Origin: Bacillus pumilus
Lineage (GTDB): Bacteria; Bacillota; Bacilli; Bacillales; Bacillaceae
Length of the DNA: 64,000 bases
Assembly: GCF_024498355.1 (NCBI RefSeq)
Contig: NZ_CP101833.1
Coordinates: 2,957,001 to 3,021,000 of the forward strand
Direction: 5' to 3'
In this document: positions 8,848 to 21,885 of the stretch, in pieces
Position numbering within the stretch: the first letter of the stretch is position 1
How the letters are laid out: the number at the start of each line of letters is the position of its first letter
The notes under the pieces: generated by a model
Told to the model about the DNA's origin: nothing
The model's database searches: none
Seen by the model: only the letters and a program-made list of their open reading frames with translations
Made by a program: the position numbers and the translations under genes

Positions 8848-10241
8848 CGCAAGATTGGCCTTTTTAACATGGCAGCATATATACAGCTGAAAAATGTAAG
8901 GGAACCAATCATATAGGCAGTTGCAAGAAGCTGTGGATCGGATGAAAGCCACTCTAATAAAAGCATATCTAAGAAACTGAACACAGCAATCATCATCAGG
9001 ATCACAAACATTTTATTAAAATCATTAATTTTCACTACAAACCCTGCACATGCCGCCATGACGGTGATCAATAAAATGGACAGACTCGCCAAAACGTGAC
9101 CTTCACTTTCAATACCCGTCACCAAATAAGCAAGCCCAATATACACAAAATATATGAGCAAATTGATCGCGTAATAAAATAAAATTCTCGACAATAAATA
9201 AGCGCCCTTTGATGTATTCAACATAAAGATGGCTCGATGATTCATATGATATTCCCTGCCAATCATCAGCGGAAGCATGATCAAGATCTCTTTTAACGCA
9301 AACTGCACAATAAAGGCATACAGCCAGCCAGTTTCTGCCGGAGAAAAAACAAATGGCAGCCCCACCGTCAAGCAAACAAGAAACAGAAACAAAATGCCCT
9401 GTTCTTTAAAAACAGCTGATCGGCTGAAATAAACAAATTCCTGCCGCAGATGAGTCAGAAATGAAGAATGTGTTCTGATTTTTTGGTAAGAAAACGACTT
9501 CACTTCTACTTTCAGCTGCAAAAACATCCGATTGACATAACAAGCCGATAAACCCTTCAGCCAAAGCCATCCCGCGCATAGTAAGATCAGCTCAAACACC
9601 AGATAGACAGACCGCCATACATGGATCATCTCAACCGCTTTTTGAAAAAGAAGAAACATCAAAGCACTTAGTATCACAAATCCGATCGTTTGCAGTAGCA
9701 AATGCTCTTTTGTTTTGGATATGAAGTGGCTCACACCAATTCGCATCAGCATCCAAGAAACGAGCACATACAGCGCCATTACACAGCAAGTGACACATAC
9801 AACAATGATCCAATACATAGAGAGTGTAACACCGCTAATGAAAAGCCCTAACACGATTGGTAAAAAAAGAAGGCCAAGGATAATGAAGCAAAACAGCACC
9901 GGAAAGAAATATACACACAGGACAAATGACACACTTTGAATTGCACTATTTAGAAAGAAAAATTGGTATTCCTGACGCTTCATTTTATTACGGGAAAAGA
10001 CAATTCCTGCACACAAAAGCAAGAGTGACATTTTGATAAACTGGAGGTATAAAGCAGTTGGCTCGCTATCCTCTGTCTGCATGAAAAAGCGCAGGCTCAT
10101 GACGACGTACATAGCATACATCAGCAAGAAAAAAGCAGCTGCTGCGAGAAGCTGCAAAGGATATTTTTTGCCGAGCTGCTTTACTTTCGTAGTCAGCATA
10201 CCCCATTCTATTTTATGAAGAACGCGTTGAGTCCAAATCAT
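8844..10241 (-). CDS. ABC transporter permease of the putative peptide cassette
   Basis: A 465-residue polytopic protein with about ten to twelve predicted membrane helices and no recognised soluble domain. Size and arrangement recall ABC permeases of peptide-toxin systems such as SkfF or YydJ, not importer permeases. ATG 10241 follows GAGAGG by about 7 nt and overlaps the ATPase gene end by 29 nt; the upstream in-frame ATG at 10274 has no ribosome-binding site. With the ATPase it would form an exporter or self-protection pump. The substrate is unknown. Confidence 0.7.
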   Translation of the reverse strand: MIWTQRVLHKIEWGMLTTKVKQLGKKYPLQLLAAAAFFLLMYAMYVVMSLRFFMQTEDSEPTALYLQFIKMSLLLLCAGIVFSRNKMKRQEYQFFFLNSAIQSVSFVLCVYFFPVLFCFIILGLLFLPIVLGLFISGVTLSMYWIIVVCVTCCVMALYVLVSWMLMRIGVSHFISKTKEHLLLQTIGFVILSALMFLLFQKAVEMIHVWRSVYLVFELILLCAGWLWLKGLSACYVNRMFLQLKVEVKSFSYQKIRTHSSFLTHLRQEFVYFSRSAVFKEQGILFLFLVCLTVGLPFVFSPAETGWLYAFIVQFALKEILIMLPLMIGREYHMNHRAIFMLNTSKGAYLLSRILFYYAINLLIYFVYIGLAYLVTGIESEGHVLASLSILLITVMAACAGFVVKINDFNKMFVILMMIAVFSFLDMLLLEWLSSDPQLLATAYMIGSLTFFSCIYAAMLKRPILR

Positions 10242-10980
10242 TGAGCAACCTCTCCACCTGCATATAGTAATCACGATTCACTTCTTTGTATATCTCCTCA
10301 AGTGCCTGATGAGGAAATGTCTGTCTTGCTTCTTGACGAGACATATCCAGTTTTATGTCACCGTTTCTTAAGATCATGAGGTGATCATACAATGTCTCAC
10401 CAAAGCTCAAATGATGGGTTGAAATGAGGATACCGGCACCTTGATCTCTCAGCTTCATGAGCACCTTTCTTAAGGTGATCATCATATCTGGATCAAGTCC
10501 ATTCGTTGGCTCGTCGAACACATAATAATCACAAGGCCTGAGGAGCTGTGAAATGATCTGAGTTTTCTTTTGATTGCCATGAGACAGCTGAGCAATTGGC
10601 TGATCCATATACGGACTCAGCTCAAAAAGATCGATGAATGTCTCGTCTCGCGCGACATCTTGCTTATTTGGCAGCTGAAGTAAATGAAAATATTCTCTCG
10701 GCGTTAAATAATCGAACAAAGCATGGTCGTCTGGAATATAGGAAACATGTTCTTTCAAAAGGGATATGTGAGCTGAGGATTGGAAGTTGAGCTGTTCACC
10801 ATTTAAGGATACGTGCCCTGTAAATGGCGTCAGCCCAAACATGGATTGGATCATCGTTGTCTTTCCTGCACCATTATGCCCTAAAAGAAGCATCATGCGT
10901 CCTTTCTCCACATTCATCTGAATATTGCGGAGAGAGAAGGTGCGGCTATACGTTTTTTCTTTTAATTGTAATGTCAGCAT
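10213..10980 (-). CDS. ABC transporter ATP-binding protein of the putative peptide cassette
   Basis: A complete nucleotide-binding subunit of about 255 aa: Walker A GHNGAGKT (about residues 34-41), signature LSHGNQKK (about 132-139), Walker B YYVFDEP and H-loop STHH. It groups by motif style with drug/peptide exporter ATPases (SkfE/YydI-like), not solute-importer ATPases. GGAGG precedes two ATG codons (10983, 10980). It lies 60 nt downstream of the small single-span protein gene and overlaps the permease gene, so the three form one operon. Confidence 0.85.
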   Translation of the reverse strand: MLTLQLKEKTYSRTFSLRNIQMNVEKGRMMLLLGHNGAGKTTMIQSMFGLTPFTGHVSLNGEQLNFQSSAHISLLKEHVSYIPDDHALFDYLTPREYFHLLQLPNKQDVARDETFIDLFELSPYMDQPIAQLSHGNQKKTQIISQLLRPCDYYVFDEPTNGLDPDMMITLRKVLMKLRDQGAGILISTHHLSFGETLYDHLMILRNGDIKLDMSRQEARQTFPHQALEEIYKEVNRDYYMQVERLLNDLDSTRSS

Positions 10981-11040
10981 CATGTCCCTCCGTTTGTTTC
11001 AAATAGAACAGATGACTTTGCATCTGTTCTCATCACCTAT

Positions 11041-11310
11041 TTAGAAACCGCATTGGATTTTAATGTACATGCCTAAAAACTTAAACTCTCCTAAAAATTT
11101 AGAGCCTTTCCCAAATGTTTTGCATGCCCAAATCAATGCTGCAACTGTCACAATGCCTAAAATAGCGGCAAGGACATAAATCCAAAATGCATTTTTCTGT
11201 ACGTTCTTAGAAGTCAGAATTCGTTGCTTCCTTTCATCATAGGCCGCCAATAGATGAAGTACATACATATACAGCCCTACTGGAAAACGAAGGCTAAAAG
11301 GATTCAGCAT
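11041..11310 (-). CDS. Small single-span protein, candidate peptide precursor
   Basis: An 89-residue protein preceded by a near-perfect ribosome-binding site (AGGGGGTGATGAG). Layout: an N-terminal region with aromatic residues and a basic patch (DERKQR, about 25-30), one strong membrane helix (about 42-62), then a 25-residue cationic/hydrophobic tail containing an internal repeat, KFLGEFKFLG, and two cysteines (63 and 87). It is the first gene of the operon that continues with ABC ATPase, permease and M50-like protease. I recognise no family. A peptide precursor or membrane regulator are both possible. Confidence 0.5.
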   Translation of the reverse strand: MLNPFSLRFPVGLYMYVLHLLAAYDERKQRILTSKNVQKNAFWIYVLAAILGIVTVAALIWACKTFGKGSKFLGEFKFLGMYIKIQCGF

Positions 11311-11510
11311 CTCATCACCCCCTAATATATGTAAAATGATACCACCACCCTACAGAAAGCATAAGTTCATTTCAGCTCATATTTTTAGTCGATTTTTCAT
11401 GATTTAGTGCTTATAAAATGGTGTGCTGGTGGCTTATCCTCTGACTGAAGGATGAGTTTTTACAGAAATAGGATGTGACAAATGAAACAGCTGACACATC
11501 TCAGTCAACA
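11311..11510. other. Intergenic region before the peptide-cassette operon
   Basis: About 200 bp between the eno terminator and the 89-residue gene. It is AT-rich and holds the ribosome-binding site at its left edge. I see no ORF and no strong sigma-A consensus that I would place with confidence; the cassette promoter must lie here. Confidence 0.4.
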
Positions 11511-11556
11511 CAAAAAAACGCTGCGCCCGCTCTCATAAAAGAGCGGTACGCAGCGC
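11511..11556 (-). terminator. Terminator of the glycolytic operon
   Basis: On the minus strand, a GC-rich imperfect hairpin (CGCTGCG and CCGCTC pairing across a CATAAAA loop) is followed by a run of seven T, 11 nt after the eno stop. Confidence 0.9.
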
Positions 11557-11566
11557 ATTGCTGACA

Positions 11567-12880
<1,314 letters not shown>

Positions 12881-12889
12881 TCAATTTTG

Positions 12890-16393
<3,504 letters not shown>

Positions 16394-16518
16394 GCTCGTC
16401 AGGAGATCCTCCTTTATTCTGGTTTCCTTACGCATTGGACAAGTCTCTCTTTATCCTTTTCCCATTTTGCCCTCATCAAAACGAGAAATCGTGCAGAACG
16501 GATAAAAGAAGAGAAAAA

Positions 16519-16542
16519 GGGAAAGGGATGCTTCCCCTTCCC
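16519..16542 (-). terminator. Internal (partial) terminator between gapA and pgk
   Basis: On the minus strand, GGGAAGGG pairs with CCCTTTCCC, followed by TTTTT. In B. subtilis cggR-gapA is transcribed separately and more strongly than pgk-eno, and a terminator here fits that arrangement. Confidence 0.7.
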
Positions 16543-16606
16543 TTGTCCGTCTTCATTATATCGTGTCTCTAGGAAAGAACCAAGTGAGTTCCTTCAGCGT
16601 CAGAAA

Positions 16607-17614
16607 TTAAAGACCTTGTTTTGCAATGTAAGCTGCAAGGTCAACTACGCGGTGAGAATATCCACTCTCGTTATCGTACCAAGAGATGACTTTCACCATG
16701 CTGCCTTCCATGACCATTGTAGAAAGAGCATCAATTGTAGAAGAGTTTGCATTACCATTGTAGTCACCAGATACTAATGGCTCTTCGCTGTAGCCAAGGA
16801 TTCCGTTAAGTTCTCCTTCAGCTGCTTCTTTAAGTGCTGCATTTACGTCTTCAGCTGTTACATCTTGGTTTAATTCAGCCACAAGGTCAACTAAAGAAAC
16901 GTTAGGTGTTGGAACACGCATTGCGCCACCGTTTAATTTGCCTTTTAGTTCAGGCAATACAAGTGAAACGGCTTTCGCAGCACCTGTAGAAGTTGGGATG
17001 ATGTTTTCCGCAGCTGCACGAGCACGACGGTAGTCTTTGTGCGGAAGATCAAGAATTTGCTGGTCATTTGTGTATGAGTGAACAGTTGTCATCATACCGC
17101 GTTTAATACCAAATTTATCGTTAAGTACTTTTGCAAATGGAGCTAAGCAGTTAGTCGTACAAGATGCATTAGAGATGACATCGTGGCTAGCTGCATCGTA
17201 TTTGTCTTCGTTTACACCCATAACGATTGTGATATCTTCTTCGTTAGCAGGAGCAGAGATGATGACTTTTTTAGCGCCAGCTTCTAAGTGTTTTGCAGCG
17301 TCTGCACGCTTAGTGAAGAACCCAGTAGATTCAACAACGATTTCTACGCCTTGTTTACCCCAGCTTAATTTTGCAGGGTCACGCTCAGCTGATACTTCGA
17401 TTGTTTTACCGTTCACTACTAAGTTTGTACCGTCTACAGAAACTTCTGCATCTAGTTTTCCGTGAACAGAGTCATATTGTAAAAGGTGTGCAAGCATGTT
17501 AGCGTCTGTTAGATCGTTAACCGCTACTACCTCAACTTCAGGATTGTTTAATGCTGCACGAAATACGTTACGTCCAATACGTCCAAATCCGTTAATACCG
17601 ACTTTTACTGCCAT
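16607..17614 (-). CDS. gapA: Glycolytic glyceraldehyde-3-phosphate dehydrogenase (NAD)
   Basis: Oxidises and phosphorylates glyceraldehyde 3-phosphate in glycolysis. 335 aa. NAD fold start [16 protein letters not shown], Cys nucleophile in [12 protein letters not shown] with catalytic His in [10 protein letters not shown], and [12 protein letters not shown]. The glycolytic type is inferred from location directly behind cggR (31-nt gap), whose product represses both genes in the absence of glycolytic intermediates. Confidence 0.98.
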   Translation of the reverse strand: MAVKVGINGFGRIGRNVFRAALNNPEVEVVAVNDLTDANMLAHLLQYDSVHGKLDAEVSVDGTNLVVNGKTIEVSAERDPAKLSWGKQGVEIVVESTGFFTKRADAAKHLEAGAKKVIISAPANEEDITIVMGVNEDKYDAASHDVISNASCTTNCLAPFAKVLNDKFGIKRGMMTTVHSYTNDQQILDLPHKDYRRARAAAENIIPTSTGAAKAVSLVLPELKGKLNGGAMRVPTPNVSLVDLVAELNQDVTAEDVNAALKEAAEGELNGILGYSEEPLVSGDYNGNANSSTIDALSTMVMEGSMVKVISWYDNESGYSHRVVDLAAYIAKQGL

Positions 17615-17645
17615 GATGTTTCCTCCTTTTATAGGTCACAATGTT

Positions 17646-18683
17646 TTATATTGAGGGATCAATTGACTCCCTTAATAACTCTTTTGCGGCTCCTTCGTCT
17701 GTGACGAGAACCGTTCGGCGGGGTTTTTTGAAATAAGCTTCAATGGCCCCTGCCTTTGATGATCCACCTGCAACAGCAATGATGTGTGGAATGCTTTCTA
17801 AATCATCTAGCTGCATGCCGACGGAGTGCACTTTGTGGACGACCTCACCATCACGATTAAAGTAATAGCCAAAGGCCTCGGTCACTGCGTCATGCTCATC
17901 AATCTTTTTTAAATCTTCAGCTGGTGTGTTTCGTCTCATCGCCATTGTTTTTGCTTCACCGATTCCATGAATGAGCATCGTAGATGATTTAATCGTTTGA
18001 AGCACTTCTTTGACTGATGGCTCTTCGATAATCGAAGAGTAAGCACCTTCTGACAGCTGTCCTGGAACAAACAGCAGTTTGTAAGTACCGGAAGCTTTTT
18101 CAGCCATGTGGGCACAAATGGTGTTTGCCTGATTTTTCACATTTTCCCCAAGACCGCCTCTCGCAGGGACAAACATCATGTCGCGATTTTTGGCATCTGG
18201 GGTCATCATTTCGGCAACGGCTTCCATCGTCGTTCCGCCAGTGACGGCGACGATATTATTTCCTGTAAACCTTTTTTTCATACATTGGACAGCAGCTCTT
18301 CCCATTTCTTGCTTCACCCACGGGGAATCGTCACTGTCACCAGAAACGATGATCACTTCTTCTAGGCCTAACTTTCTCTTTAATGTATTTTCCAAAAAGG
18401 TTAAACCTAAAACGTCCTTCATCATTCCTTCAAGCATGTCTAGCAAAGCATGACCCTCACTCGTCAGCATCATACCGCTCGTTTTGACATCCAGCAGGTT
18501 TTGTTCTTTTAAGAACTGAACTTCAGCCCTTAAGATGCGCTCACTGAGCCCAAGACTCGTCGCAAGGCTTCTGCGGCCAATTGGTTCAGCTAACCTGATG
18601 TACTGCAAAATGTCGTAGCGTTTTTGCATAACTGTGAGAAGATCTGGCAATAATTTTTTTTGAGCTTCCAATAAACGATTCAT
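17646..18683 (-). CDS. cggR: Central glycolytic genes regulator CggR
   Basis: A SorC/DeoR-type repressor of the cggR-gapA(-pgk-tpi-pgm-eno) transcript; fructose 1,6-bisphosphate relieves binding. 345 aa. An N-terminal HTH (about residues 30-60: PIGRRSLATSLGLSERILRAEV) is followed by the sugar-phosphate-binding Rossmann-like domain with VAVTGGTTMEAVAEMM and VAGGSSKAGAIEAYF. It is the first gene of the operon, behind a recognisable tandem operator at 18711-18746 and a near-consensus promoter. In B. subtilis the message is cleaved near the cggR 3' end; I cannot see a cleavage site here. Confidence 0.97.
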   Translation of the reverse strand: MNRLLEAQKKLLPDLLTVMQKRYDILQYIRLAEPIGRRSLATSLGLSERILRAEVQFLKEQNLLDVKTSGMMLTSEGHALLDMLEGMMKDVLGLTFLENTLKRKLGLEEVIIVSGDSDDSPWVKQEMGRAAVQCMKKRFTGNNIVAVTGGTTMEAVAEMMTPDAKNRDMMFVPARGGLGENVKNQANTICAHMAEKASGTYKLLFVPGQLSEGAYSSIIEEPSVKEVLQTIKSSTMLIHGIGEAKTMAMRRNTPAEDLKKIDEHDAVTEAFGYYFNRDGEVVHKVHSVGMQLDDLESIPHIIAVAGGSSKAGAIEAYFKKPRRTVLVTDEGAAKELLRESIDPSI

Positions 18684-18710
18684 GGCTAACGACCCTTTCT
18701 TTTCACGTTG

Positions 18711-18746
18711 GACTCAAAACGTCCCACTGTGACAAAAAACGTCCCG
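18711..18746 (-). promoter_or_regulatory. CggR operator
   Basis: On the minus strand: CGGGAC-N6-TGTC-N4-TGGGAC-N6-AGTC. This matches the known CggR tandem-repeat operator (CGGGAC-N6-TGTC-N4-CGGGAC-N6-TGTC) with two substitutions, both in the promoter-distal half. It sits between the promoter and the cggR start, where it can block elongation. Confidence 0.92.
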
Positions 18747-18784
18747 CCACAGCCAAAAAAAATCAATCCCTGCTTTCTTTAATT

Positions 18785-18813
18785 ATTTTAACAGGGTCAT
18801 CTTGCATTTTCAA
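18785..18813 (-). promoter_or_regulatory. cggR operon sigma-A promoter
   Basis: Minus strand: -35 TTGAAA (18808-18813), 17-nt spacer, -10 TAAAAT (18785-18790). The initiation point would lie about 30 nt before the CggR operator. Confidence 0.85.
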
Positions 18814-18938
18814 CTCTTACAAACACATTTAGACAAAAAATAGACACATTTTCACCGATAACCTGCTTGTCATCAAGGTTCTTGCTATGCAAATATTTAT
18901 TTTTCTTTTATATATAATGAATTTGTCATTAAAAAGGT

Positions 18939-18960
18939 GCAGGCTGATGCGTCAGCCTGC
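18939..18960 (-). terminator. Terminator of the roc permease/rocD operon
   Basis: Perfect 9-bp stem GCAGGCTGA / TCAGCCTGC with a 4-nt loop, followed on the minus strand by ACCTTTTT, touching the permease stop codon. Confidence 0.88.
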
Positions 18961-20382
18961 TTATGTTTTAGATATCGGCCTTTCCTCTTCGGCAAACCGT
19001 TTTGCATCTTCCTTCGGTTTGATTTTGAGATAATAAATGATGTAGCAAACGGCCATGAATGGAACACCGCAATAAAGACCAATTCGCTGATCCTCAATAA
19101 AGAATAAACTGATGAGGACGATGCCAAATGCGATAAAGCCTGCCAATGGCACAAATGGATATAACGGTGTACGAAAGACGAGATCCTTTACATCTCCGCC
19201 CGTTTTTACGAAGTGTCTTCTAAAGAAATACTGAGATAAACAAATGGACATCCAGACAACAACAAGGACCATACCAGAAATCGAAATGAGCCAGACATAC
19301 ACCGTTTTTGGTGCCACAACACTTGTGAGCAGAGATAGAGCGGATACGCTCATTGTCACCAATAGTGCATTGATCGGAATTTTACGCCTGGACAACTTTT
19401 TCGTAAAGGTAGGGCCTTTTCCATCTTTAGAAAGTGCCCAAAGCATACGTGATGATGCATATAATCCAGAGTTCGCTACAGATAAGACAGCTGTGATGAT
19501 AATAAAATTCATGATATCTGCGGCGTATGGTATGCCGACCTTGTCCAGCACTACAACAAACGGACTGTCCACAGCACCGGCTGTCTGCCAAGGAAGAAGT
19601 GCGGCAAGAACCGCAATGGATAAGACGAAAAAGACCATCGTTCTCCAAATAATATTCCGTATAGATCGAGGCAATGTTTTTTCAGGGCTTTCACTCTCTC
19701 CTGCTGCGATCCCTACAAGCTCTGTTCCTTGAAAGGAAAAATTGACCGTGACCATGGTTAATAAAATAGCAAAAATACCATTAGGAAAAAGTCCGCCATG
19801 ATCCGTCAAATGACGAAATAGAGGGGCTGATTCCCCGTCCTTCAGATGAATCATTCCGAAAATTGCGCCAATTCCAATGATAATGAACAGTAAGATGGCA
19901 GCGACCTTGATGGCCGAAAACCAAAACTCCGTTTCAGCGAAGCTGCGTGCTGAGATGGCATTAATGGCAAATAAAATCACACTAAATGCAAGACACCAAA
20001 GCCAAACAGGGATATCTGGGAACCACCTTTGGAGTAAAATACCTGCCGACGTAAACTCAAGTCCAATCGTACACGCCCAGCTAAACCAATAAAGCCAGCC
20101 GATCATAAAGCCTGTGGACGGACCAATATATTTGGTCGCATACTCTTGAAAGGACCCGGCTGTCGGCATTGCCACTGCTAATTCACCAAGACACAGCATC
20201 ACTAAATACATTAACAGTCCGCCAATGATAAACGAAAGAATGGCTCCCCCGGGCCCTGCCTGGTGGATAATGAGTCCTGACCCAAGGAAAAGACCTGTAC
20301 CGATGACGCCGCCTAAGGCAATCATAAAGAGATGTCTGCTTTTCATGGAACGCTCTAGTTCATTATGCTGATCTTGCTTCAA
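18961..20382 (-). CDS. rocE: Arginine/ornithine permease (RocC/RocE family)
   Basis: An APC-superfamily amino acid permease of 473 aa with about twelve membrane helices. The N-terminal consensus SRHLFMIALGGVIGTGLFLGSG and the GESESPEKTLPRSIRN loop are characteristic of basic amino acid permeases. Sequence is closest in my recall to B. subtilis RocC (e.g. YWFSWACTIGLE), but it sits where RocE does, downstream of rocD, so either symbol is defensible. Start is TTG with GGGGAAG upstream. It probably belongs to the sigma-54/RocR-driven rocD transcript. No rocF arginase follows it. Confidence 0.85.
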   Translation of the reverse strand: MKQDQHNELERSMKSRHLFMIALGGVIGTGLFLGSGLIIHQAGPGGAILSFIIGGLLMYLVMLCLGELAVAMPTAGSFQEYATKYIGPSTGFMIGWLYWFSWACTIGLEFTSAGILLQRWFPDIPVWLWCLAFSVILFAINAISARSFAETEFWFSAIKVAAILLFIIIGIGAIFGMIHLKDGESAPLFRHLTDHGGLFPNGIFAILLTMVTVNFSFQGTELVGIAAGESESPEKTLPRSIRNIIWRTMVFFVLSIAVLAALLPWQTAGAVDSPFVVVLDKVGIPYAADIMNFIIITAVLSVANSGLYASSRMLWALSKDGKGPTFTKKLSRRKIPINALLVTMSVSALSLLTSVVAPKTVYVWLISISGMVLVVVWMSICLSQYFFRRHFVKTGGDVKDLVFRTPLYPFVPLAGFIAFGIVLISLFFIEDQRIGLYCGVPFMAVCYIIYYLKIKPKEDAKRFAEEERPISKT

Positions 20383-20483
20383 ATCCGCTTCCCCACTTTC
20401 ACTCTTCTATTCATCATCCTTTGACAAAATTCGCCGCTCGTTGAAAGAGAAAGGGAGAATGTGTAGGCTTCTCCCTTTTACAT

Positions 20484-21677
20484 TTATGCTTGAAACAATG
20501 CTTCAATATGACCGATCGCCCAGTCTAAATCTTCTTTTGAAATGGTAAGCGGCGGTGCAAAACGGATCACTGTCTCATGGGTTTCTTTGCATAACAGTCC
20601 TGCTTGTTTGAGTTTCTCACAATAGGGTCTAGCTGCCTCTGTCAGCTCCATGCCAATAAATAGTCCGCGTCCGCGTACTTCCCTAATGACAGGGCTTTGA
20701 ATACGTGACAGTTTGTCTTTTAAGTATTGGCCAAGCTCCATGGAACGCTCTGCAAGCTTCTCGTCGATTAAGACATCCAGTGCAGCAAGCGACACCGCAC
20801 ACGCAAGAGGATTTCCGCCAAAGGTAGACCCATGAGACCCGGGATTAAACACGCCTAAAATATCGCGGTTTGCCACAACACATGAGATCGGAAATACTCC
20901 GCCGCCTAATGCCTTGCCGAGGATCAGCATATCAGGCTCAATTTCTTCCCAGTCGCAGGCAAACATCTTGCCTGTCCGCGCTAATCCCACTTGAATTTCA
21001 TCTGCAATGAATAACACATTTTCCTTTTCACATAGCGCCTTCGCTTCTTTCAAGAAGCCCTCTGGCGGCATGACAATGCCCGCTTCTCCTTGAATCGGCT
21101 CAATGAGAAAAGCCGCTGTTTGTGGCGTAATGGCTTCACGTAACGCCTCAATATCTCCGTAAGAAATGAGCTTGATTCCCGGAAGCATCGGTCCGAAACC
21201 TCTTTGATATTCTGCTTCAGAAGAAAGAGACACAGCCGTCATCGTTCGGCCATGAAAATTTCCGACACAAGCAATGATTTCCGCACGATTTTCTTCGATT
21301 CCTTTGATGTCATATCCCCAGCGTCTCGCTGCTTTTACAGCCGTCTCCACAGCCTCCGCTCCTGTATTCATCGGCAATGCCATGTCTTTATTTGTCAGTT
21401 TACAAATTTTCTCATACCAAGGACCAAGCTGATCATTATGAAAAGCCCTCGAGGTGAGCGTCACGCGGTCTGCCTGTTTTTTGAGCGCATCAATAATGCG
21501 GGGATGGCGATGTCCCTGGTTCACTGCGGAATACGCACTCAGCATATCCATGTATCGATTGCCTTCAGGGTCAGTCACCCATACTCCCTCAGCCTCTGAA
21601 ATCACAATTGGCAGTGGATGATAATTCGCAGCACCGTATTGCTCTGTTTGTTGAATCAATTCATTTGTCTGTGTCAT
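20484..21677 (-). CDS. rocD: Ornithine aminotransferase
   Basis: A PLP enzyme converting ornithine and 2-oxoglutarate to glutamate semialdehyde and glutamate in arginine catabolism. 397 aa, normal length. Class-III aminotransferase hallmarks: [31 protein letters not shown], cofactor Asp in [16 protein letters not shown], Schiff-base Lys in [17 protein letters not shown] strong GAAGGAGGA site precedes the ATG. It is transcribed from the sigma-54 promoter at 21740-21756 and followed by the permease gene. Confidence 0.97.
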   Translation of the reverse strand: MTQTNELIQQTEQYGAANYHPLPIVISEAEGVWVTDPEGNRYMDMLSAYSAVNQGHRHPRIIDALKKQADRVTLTSRAFHNDQLGPWYEKICKLTNKDMALPMNTGAEAVETAVKAARRWGYDIKGIEENRAEIIACVGNFHGRTMTAVSLSSEAEYQRGFGPMLPGIKLISYGDIEALREAITPQTAAFLIEPIQGEAGIVMPPEGFLKEAKALCEKENVLFIADEIQVGLARTGKMFACDWEEIEPDMLILGKALGGGVFPISCVVANRDILGVFNPGSHGSTFGGNPLACAVSLAALDVLIDEKLAERSMELGQYLKDKLSRIQSPVIREVRGRGLFIGMELTEAARPYCEKLKQAGLLCKETHETVIRFAPPLTISKEDLDWAIGHIEALFQA

Positions 21678-21739
21678 TGTATAATCCTCCTTCTATAAGC
21701 TTGCTTCTTTTCACTCGGTCCATCTTCACTCATATGTTA

Positions 21740-21756
21740 TGCAAGGATCGTGCCAA
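21740..21756 (-). promoter_or_regulatory. Sigma-54 (SigL) -24/-12 promoter of rocD
   Basis: On the minus strand TTGGCAC-N5-TTGCA is a full match to the -24/-12 consensus. The predicted start is about 12 nt downstream (near 21729), giving a leader of about 50 nt to rocD. The sigma factor gene itself is at 23840-25138. Confidence 0.93.
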
Positions 21757-21798
21757 CTTTCTGATCGCTTCATCACTAGGTTTGAGCAGATTTTTCAC

Positions 21799-21850
21799 GC
21801 AAAATATTTTTGCATATGCCAATTTTTTAGAGGAAACCGCAAAATTTTTC
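21799..21850. promoter_or_regulatory. RocR upstream activating sites
   Basis: Palindrome GCAAAATATTTTTGC (21799-21813) and a related half-palindrome GCAAAATTTTTC (21839-21850) are spaced 40 bp apart, on one face of the helix, between rocD's sigma-54 promoter and rocR. Their position and symmetry fit RocR enhancer sites that would also autoregulate rocR. Confidence 0.65.
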
Positions 21851-21885
21851 ATGTAATATGGTGTTAAGGTCTGGAGGTGGCGCAA

